Assembly (NCBI GenBank): GCA_037071015.1
Contig: JBAMOY010000001.1
Location: forward strand, 434,001-498,000
Direction of reading: 5' to 3'
DNA from: JBAMOY01 sp037071015
GTDB taxonomy: Bacteria; Bacillota_I; Bacilli_A; RF39; UBA660
Length of the DNA stretch: 64,000 nucleotides
A program made the position numbers and the translations under genes. The notes beneath the pieces are model-generated. The model saw only the letters and a program-made list of their open reading frames with translations. It searched no databases and was not told the DNA's origin. Numbering within the stretch: the stretch's first letter is position 1; each line of letters opens with the position of its first letter. Shown piece by piece: positions 59,856 through 64,000 of the stretch.

Positions 59856-62012
59856 ATGAGTGAAATAAAAAATAAAATAATATTACTAGTAGTACTTATT
59901 ACTTTGATTTTTGGGGGTAGTTATATTTTGAATGATATAAACTTTAGTAATATAACATTAGTTAACGTGATTATTATCATTATTGTAGTTATGATACTAA
60001 TTGTTGGCGTAAATATGATTTTAAGTAGTCGTAATAATAAAGAATTAAAATCGCGCGATCGACTATTCAATTCATTAGTTCAAAACTCTGACACCATATA
60101 TCTAATGTATGAGTATAAAACTAAAAAAATAGTTTATATGTCTAAAAACATTCCTGAAGTTCTTGCGATTGACGAAAGCGAAAATACGGAAGATTATTTA
60201 AATGTTATTAATGATATTTTTAAACTACCAATTTTAAAAGACTCACTACGCAGTTGGGATGAAGAAAGTGATTTTGTCAGTCAAATGTTATCTTATGTTA
60301 ATTCTAACACTTTAAATAAAATATGGATTAAAGTTAAATTATATCCGACTATCGATAAAAAAAATCATTATTTAGTTATTTTGATATCAAATGTTTCTAA
60401 TGAACATGAACAGCAACACTTATTAGTCACTCAAGCTAGTGATATCAAATCACGTGAAAAACAATTAAATCAGATAACAGCATCATCTTATGACGTTGAA
60501 ATGAATGTAAATCTAACCTCAGGCGAATTTACATTGCGTAATTTAAAGAATGATTTAAAATACTTTGGTGATAACCGTATTGGTAATTATGAATATGAAA
60601 TTAATGAAATTATTGATCAATACGTCAATGTCAATGATGCTAAAGAGGTTACCAATATGTTATCATTAAATAACTTAATCAAGTTAGCAGAGGAAAGTGA
60701 TTTAGAGCCAATTTCTATTCGTTATCAACTTAATGGCAACAATAATATTTGGTTAGAGAGTACAATCTTTTTTACAAATAATAAAAGTGAAATTATCATT
60801 ACTATTCTAACTAAAAATGTAACCGAAAATGCTGAATATATGCGCATTCAAAATCAAAAGTTAGAGAATGCTTTAATGGATGCCAAAAAGGCTAATAAAG
60901 CTAAATCAGAATTTTTAGCAATTATGTCACATGAAATCAGAACACCACTTAATGCTATTATTGGTCTTAGTGAATCAGCTTTGACCGAAGAACTACCAAG
61001 AACAGTTCATGAAGATATCGAAAGCATTAATAGTGCTAGTAATAATGTATTACAAATTATTGATGGTATTTTAGACATTTCTAAAATTGAAACCGGAAAT
61101 ATAAAGTTAGTTGAAAAAGAATATGATGTTGCTAAACTATTTAAAAATTTAGAAACTATTACAATCGAACAAATCGGTGATAAAAAAATAAATTTAGAAA
61201 TGGATGTAGCTAAAGATATTCCATCTAAACTATTTGGTGATAGTGGCAAACTTAAACAAGTTATGATTAATATTTTAAATAATGCCGTTAAATATACCAG
61301 CGAAGGTACAATTAAAGTAACTGGGAAATGTGAGAAAGGTCGAACTAATGCTAAACTAATTATTTCTGTTAGTGATACCGGTTGTGGAATCGAACGGGAC
61401 AAATTAGGAAAAATATTTGATGATAGTAAAAAGACCGACAACAAGGATTATATCGAAGGAATGGGACTTACGATTGCTAAAAACTTAATCGATTTGCTTA
61501 AAGGCGAAATCGAAGTTGAAAGTAAGGTTGGAGAAGGAAGTACATTTACAGTCACGGTTAATCAAAAGATTATTAGTGATGAAACAATTGGGCAAATGAC
61601 TAATTATGATCCACAAAAAAAGCGTGTTAATACTTTTAATGCTAGTGGCAGTAAAATTTTAGTAGTCGATGATAATAAGTTAAATTTACGGGTTGCTGAA
61701 AGATTATTAAAAAAATATAATATCGAAGTTACTTTGGTTGAATCAGGGCAGGAATGCATCAATATTATTAATGACAATCAAGATTTTGATTTAATATTAT
61801 TAGATCAAATGATGCCTAATATGAGTGGTACAGAAACATTACATAAATTAAAAAATATTAAAAACTTTAATATACCAGTAATTGTACTAACAGCCGATGC
61901 CATTGTTGGAAAAAAAGAAGAGTATTTAAATGAAGGCTTTGATGATTATCTTTCTAAACCAATAGAAATAGATACTTTAACAGATATATTAAAAAAACAT
62001 TTAAAACATTAA
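59856..62012 (+). CDS. Hybrid sensor histidine kinase with C-terminal receiver
   Basis: 718 residues. Two membrane helices (about 8-26 and 34-52) with almost no extracellular loop, a long PAS-like cytosolic region (about 60-320), a short coiled coil, HisKA with the phospho-His near residue 359 (FLAIMSHEIRTPLNAIIGLSE), HATPase (NILNNAVKYTS, SVSDTGCGIERDKLG, GMGLTIAKNLIDLLKGEIEVESKVGEGSTF) and a receiver with Asp near 650 (LILLDQMMPNMSGTE). No output domain and no partner regulator are encoded next to it. Target unknown. In the window it stands between AlkD and an acyl-CoA-ligase-like gene. Confidence 0.93.
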   Translation: MSEIKNKIILLVVLITLIFGGSYILNDINFSNITLVNVIIIIIVVMILIVGVNMILSSRNNKELKSRDRLFNSLVQNSDTIYLMYEYKTKKIVYMSKNIPEVLAIDESENTEDYLNVINDIFKLPILKDSLRSWDEESDFVSQMLSYVNSNTLNKIWIKVKLYPTIDKKNHYLVILISNVSNEHEQQHLLVTQASDIKSREKQLNQITASSYDVEMNVNLTSGEFTLRNLKNDLKYFGDNRIGNYEYEINEIIDQYVNVNDAKEVTNMLSLNNLIKLAEESDLEPISIRYQLNGNNNIWLESTIFFTNNKSEIIITILTKNVTENAEYMRIQNQKLENALMDAKKANKAKSEFLAIMSHEIRTPLNAIIGLSESALTEELPRTVHEDIESINSASNNVLQIIDGILDISKIETGNIKLVEKEYDVAKLFKNLETITIEQIGDKKINLEMDVAKDIPSKLFGDSGKLKQVMINILNNAVKYTSEGTIKVTGKCEKGRTNAKLIISVSDTGCGIERDKLGKIFDDSKKTDNKDYIEGMGLTIAKNLIDLLKGEIEVESKVGEGSTFTVTVNQKIISDETIGQMTNYDPQKKRVNTFNASGSKILVVDDNKLNLRVAERLLKKYNIEVTLVESGQECINIINDNQDFDLILLDQMMPNMSGTETLHKLKNIKNFNIPVIVLTADAIVGKKEEYLNEGFDDYLSKPIEIDTLTDILKKHLKH

Positions 62013-62032
62013 AGTGATTAAATCACTTTTTT
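62011..62032 (+). terminator. Terminator after the hybrid kinase
   Basis: Stem AAAGTGAT/ATCACTTT (62011-62018 with 62022-62029), loop TAA, T run. Confidence 0.8.
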
Positions 62033-62040
62033 GAATAAAT

Positions 62041-62068
62041 TTGACAAAATAAAATAAATTGTTATAAT
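62041..62068 (+). promoter_or_regulatory. Promoter of the second ANL ligase gene
   Basis: TTGACA (62041-62046), 16-bp spacer, TATAAT (62063-62068). The leader to the ATG at 62114 is about 40 nt and shows no obvious fold. Confidence 0.78.
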
Positions 62069-62113
62069 ATTCCATTGTAGTATTAATAAAATATAAAATG
62101 TTTAGGGGGACTT

Positions 62114-63877
62114 ATGAAAAAAATGGAACTAACAGGATATGCTTCTATCGATAATCCACAAAGTAGAAATTCTAAATTTTTAGAAAAAAATCCAATAATA
62201 CCAAATATTAACATTTACACTTTATTAAAATTATTAAGTAAAAATAATTTTAATAAGTCTGCTGTAGACTGTCTAGATTTGAAAGCAGATTATAGTACAC
62301 TAATAAATGATTCAGTTACTATTTCTTTAGCGTTAAAGGAATTAGGAGTAAGAAAAGGTGAAATTATAGCAGTAGCTATGCCAAATTTTTATCAGGCTTT
62401 AGCTGCATATTTTGCTTGCAACAGAATTGGGGCAATCACAACATTTTTAGATGCTGTGGCCTCCGAAGAAGAAATTAGCTCATATTTAAATTTATTTGAG
62501 TCTCCGATTTTGATTAATTATGATAAAAACGAGGCTTATAATAAAAAAATTAAAGATTCTACTAAAGTTAATCATATAATAACTTTACAAAAACAAAATG
62601 CTAATTCATTAGTTTTAACTAACGATTATAAAGTAACTAGTAATGATAATACAATAGATTTTAATAGTCTAGCGAGTATTGCTAAATTTCGAAAAAACAA
62701 ATTTGAACCACTACATTCAAAAAAAGAAGATTCGTTAATTTTGTTTACTAGTGGTTCAACTGGCAAACCAAAATCAGTAGTATTAACAAACGAAAATATT
62801 TTAGCTGCAGAAATATATGCAATGAATACTAGTCATACAGAAAACATTACAGGGCCAAAAACATTAACTTGCGTACCCTTTTCTTACCCTTATGGATTTG
62901 TAACATCCGCTTTGACATCATTATTATGGGGAAAAGAAGCAATTCTTGCTCCAAGAGTCAGTAAGGATAATATCGCTTATTATTATTCTAAAAAACCGAG
63001 TATTATCTTTGGGAGTCCTGCATTACTAGAATTAACTCTAAATAATCTTCCGAAAGATCAGGATTTATCTTTTGTTACCCATTTTATATCAGGTGGTGAT
63101 TTTCTTACTCTTTCTCATGCTAAAAGAGCCACTAATTTTTTTAAACAACACGGAGCTTCAAATATTGAAATAGGTAATGGCTTTGGGAATGCAGAAACAG
63201 TAAGTATAGGTTCTACACCTGTTGGTGTTCCATTAAGACAGGAAACAGCGGGTAAAATATTAGTAGGTAGTAACGTTATGGTCGTTGATCCTGACACAAT
63301 GGAAGAAAAAAAATATGGTGAGACAGGATTGTTGTGTGTTTCTGGGAAGCATGTTTTTAAAGGTTATTATAGAAATGAAAATTTAACACAACAAAGTAAA
63401 TTTATCAAAAATGGAAGAGAATATTATAATACAGGTACTTTAGGTTTCGTTGATGAACAAGGATATTTTACAATTACAGGAAGACAATCGAGATTTTATA
63501 TAATGTCTTCTCTAAACAAGGTGTATTGTGACAATGTTCAAAATATTATATCAACATTCGAATGTGTAAGGGATTGTGCAGTAGTTAAAGTACCTGACAA
63601 TGATAATATCTATGTGAATAAGGCTTACATTGTTTTAAATGACGGATATGTGGAATCCGAAGAATTAAAAAATATGCTTTTTAAACAGTTTTATTCACCG
63701 AGTAAAACGGAAAAAGGTGAATATGTGCAATTAAAAAAATACGAAATACCTACATATGTTGAATTTATCGAATCAATGCCTAGGATACCAGGTTCTGAAA
63801 AAATTAATTATAATTTTTTAGAGGAAGATGCACAAAAAAAATTACAAGGTAATGCAAAAACATATAAAAAAATATAA
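62114..63877 (+). CDS. AMP-forming ligase of the ANL superfamily (second copy type)
   Basis: 587 residues from ATG 62114 behind AGGGGGA. ANL motifs: ILFTSGSTGKPKSVVLTNENI (A3), GNGFGNAETVS in the place of A5, YYNTGTLGFVDEQGYFTITGRQSRFYIMS (A7/A8) and the C-terminal Lys region MPRIPGSEKINYNF. It is only distantly related to the ligase at 41861. A5 and A8 are less canonical, so the acid substrate may not be a simple fatty acid. It has its own strong promoter and a terminator after it. No linked carrier protein is visible. Confidence 0.85.
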   Translation: MKKMELTGYASIDNPQSRNSKFLEKNPIIPNINIYTLLKLLSKNNFNKSAVDCLDLKADYSTLINDSVTISLALKELGVRKGEIIAVAMPNFYQALAAYFACNRIGAITTFLDAVASEEEISSYLNLFESPILINYDKNEAYNKKIKDSTKVNHIITLQKQNANSLVLTNDYKVTSNDNTIDFNSLASIAKFRKNKFEPLHSKKEDSLILFTSGSTGKPKSVVLTNENILAAEIYAMNTSHTENITGPKTLTCVPFSYPYGFVTSALTSLLWGKEAILAPRVSKDNIAYYYSKKPSIIFGSPALLELTLNNLPKDQDLSFVTHFISGGDFLTLSHAKRATNFFKQHGASNIEIGNGFGNAETVSIGSTPVGVPLRQETAGKILVGSNVMVVDPDTMEEKKYGETGLLCVSGKHVFKGYYRNENLTQQSKFIKNGREYYNTGTLGFVDEQGYFTITGRQSRFYIMSSLNKVYCDNVQNIISTFECVRDCAVVKVPDNDNIYVNKAYIVLNDGYVESEELKNMLFKQFYSPSKTEKGEYVQLKKYEIPTYVEFIESMPRIPGSEKINYNFLEEDAQKKLQGNAKTYKKI

Positions 63878-63901
63878 CAAAATAATTTTGTTATATTTTT
63901 T
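63871..63901 (+). terminator. Terminator after the second ligase
   Basis: The 12-bp AT stem AATATAACAAAA / TTTTGTTATATT (63871-63882 with 63886-63897), 3-nt loop, T run. Confidence 0.78.
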
Positions 63902-63944
63902 TAGCTGTTTATGTTATAATATAACATATAGTAGGAGGTTTATT

Positions 63945-64000
63945 ATGGGAAGCGGTATTTTTTTTTCAATTTGTGCCATACCCTTTTCTATATTAATTAT
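63945..64000 (+). CDS. Start of a membrane or secreted protein (3' end outside window)
   Basis: The ATG at 63945 follows GTAGGAGG, with TATAAT at 63915-63920. The 18 complete codons read MGSGIFFSICAIPFSILI, a hydrophobic N-terminal helix. Nothing more can be said about its function. Confidence 0.7.
   Translation, partial: MGSGIFFSICAIPFSILI

Noticed and set aside
61007..61444. Minus-strand open frame inside the hybrid kinase
   Set aside because: Antisense shadow over the HATPase region; the sense strand is clearly coding.
1..64000. CRISPR array, defence island or biosynthetic gene cluster
   Set aside because: No short regularly spaced repeats, Cas proteins, restriction enzymes or multi-domain synthases were found. 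The two ANL ligases have no carrier protein or synthase nearby.
1..64000. Mycoplasma-type genetic code (UGA read as Trp)
   Set aside because: Tryptophan is encoded by TGG throughout and several intact genes end in TGA, for example the deacetylase ending at 28560.

Overview
The window comes from an AT-rich, Gram-positive-type bacterium that uses the standard genetic code: genuine genes end in TGA and Trp is TGG. It encodes a forespore sigma factor (SigG) with a YlmC/YmxH protein, LexA, wall hydrolases, a PASTA protein and a sortase-type NPKTG anchor. It also carries rubrerythrin, a PerR-like regulator and formate-THF ligase. Together these point to an anaerobic, probably gut-associated, spore-forming lineage of Bacillota, perhaps a Bacilli-side group such as RF39 or Erysipelotrichales relatives. 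That placement is inference. Gene order also looks Bacilli-like. sigG-ylmC-(glycosyltransferase)-lspA-rluD reads as a collapsed version of the B. subtilis sigG-ylmC...ileS-lspA-ylyB segment, and lexA-(small SOS membrane peptide)-tkt matches lexA-yneA...tkt.

Layout. 1-0.6 kb: C-terminus of a wall-anchored surface protein. 0.7-7.2 kb: sigG, ylmC, a glycolipid-type glycosyltransferase, lspA, rluD, TspO, rhomboid, queH and lexA. 7.3-10 kb: an SOS-controlled 47-aa membrane peptide, transketolase and an ASCH protein. 10.1-15.6 kb: a large secreted glucosaminidase and, convergent to it, a kinase-less PASTA membrane protein. 15.7-33.0 kb: a long surface-polysaccharide locus. It holds an IspD-like/kinase fusion, flippase, GT2 and GT4 transferases, LicD, O-antigen ligase-like polymerase, split Alg14/Alg13 transferase, LTA-synthase-like sulfatase, deacetylase, GtrII-like protein, galE, gtrB and gtrA.

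33.04-33.78 kb is protein-free. It is best explained as one large structured noncoding RNA of about 620 nt, with a consensus promoter and its own terminator. I suspect a relative of the ornate large RNAs (ROOL/GOLLD/OLE type). 33.8-37.7 kb: another deacetylase, an unknown membrane protein, an acyltransferase broken at a T8 tract, and a perR-rubrerythrin unit with two palindromic operators. 37.8-43.6 kb: fhs and a lipid cluster (SDR, PlsC, DagK, acyl-CoA ligase). 43.6-45.2 kb: tRNA-Met with an IS3-family element inserted just behind it.

45.3-64 kb: YbaK, an unknown protein, a wall amidase, an Ig-like/NodB deacetylase, gmk, a two-component system next to an ABC exporter, corA, PAP2 phosphatase, holA, rarA, a Xer-type recombinase, an AlkD-like protein, a hybrid histidine kinase, a second acyl-CoA-ligase-like enzyme and the first codons of a further gene. 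Many promoters place TATAAT only 15-25 nt before the start codon, so 5' leaders are very short. That makes the long structured leader of sigG and the 33-kb RNA stand out.
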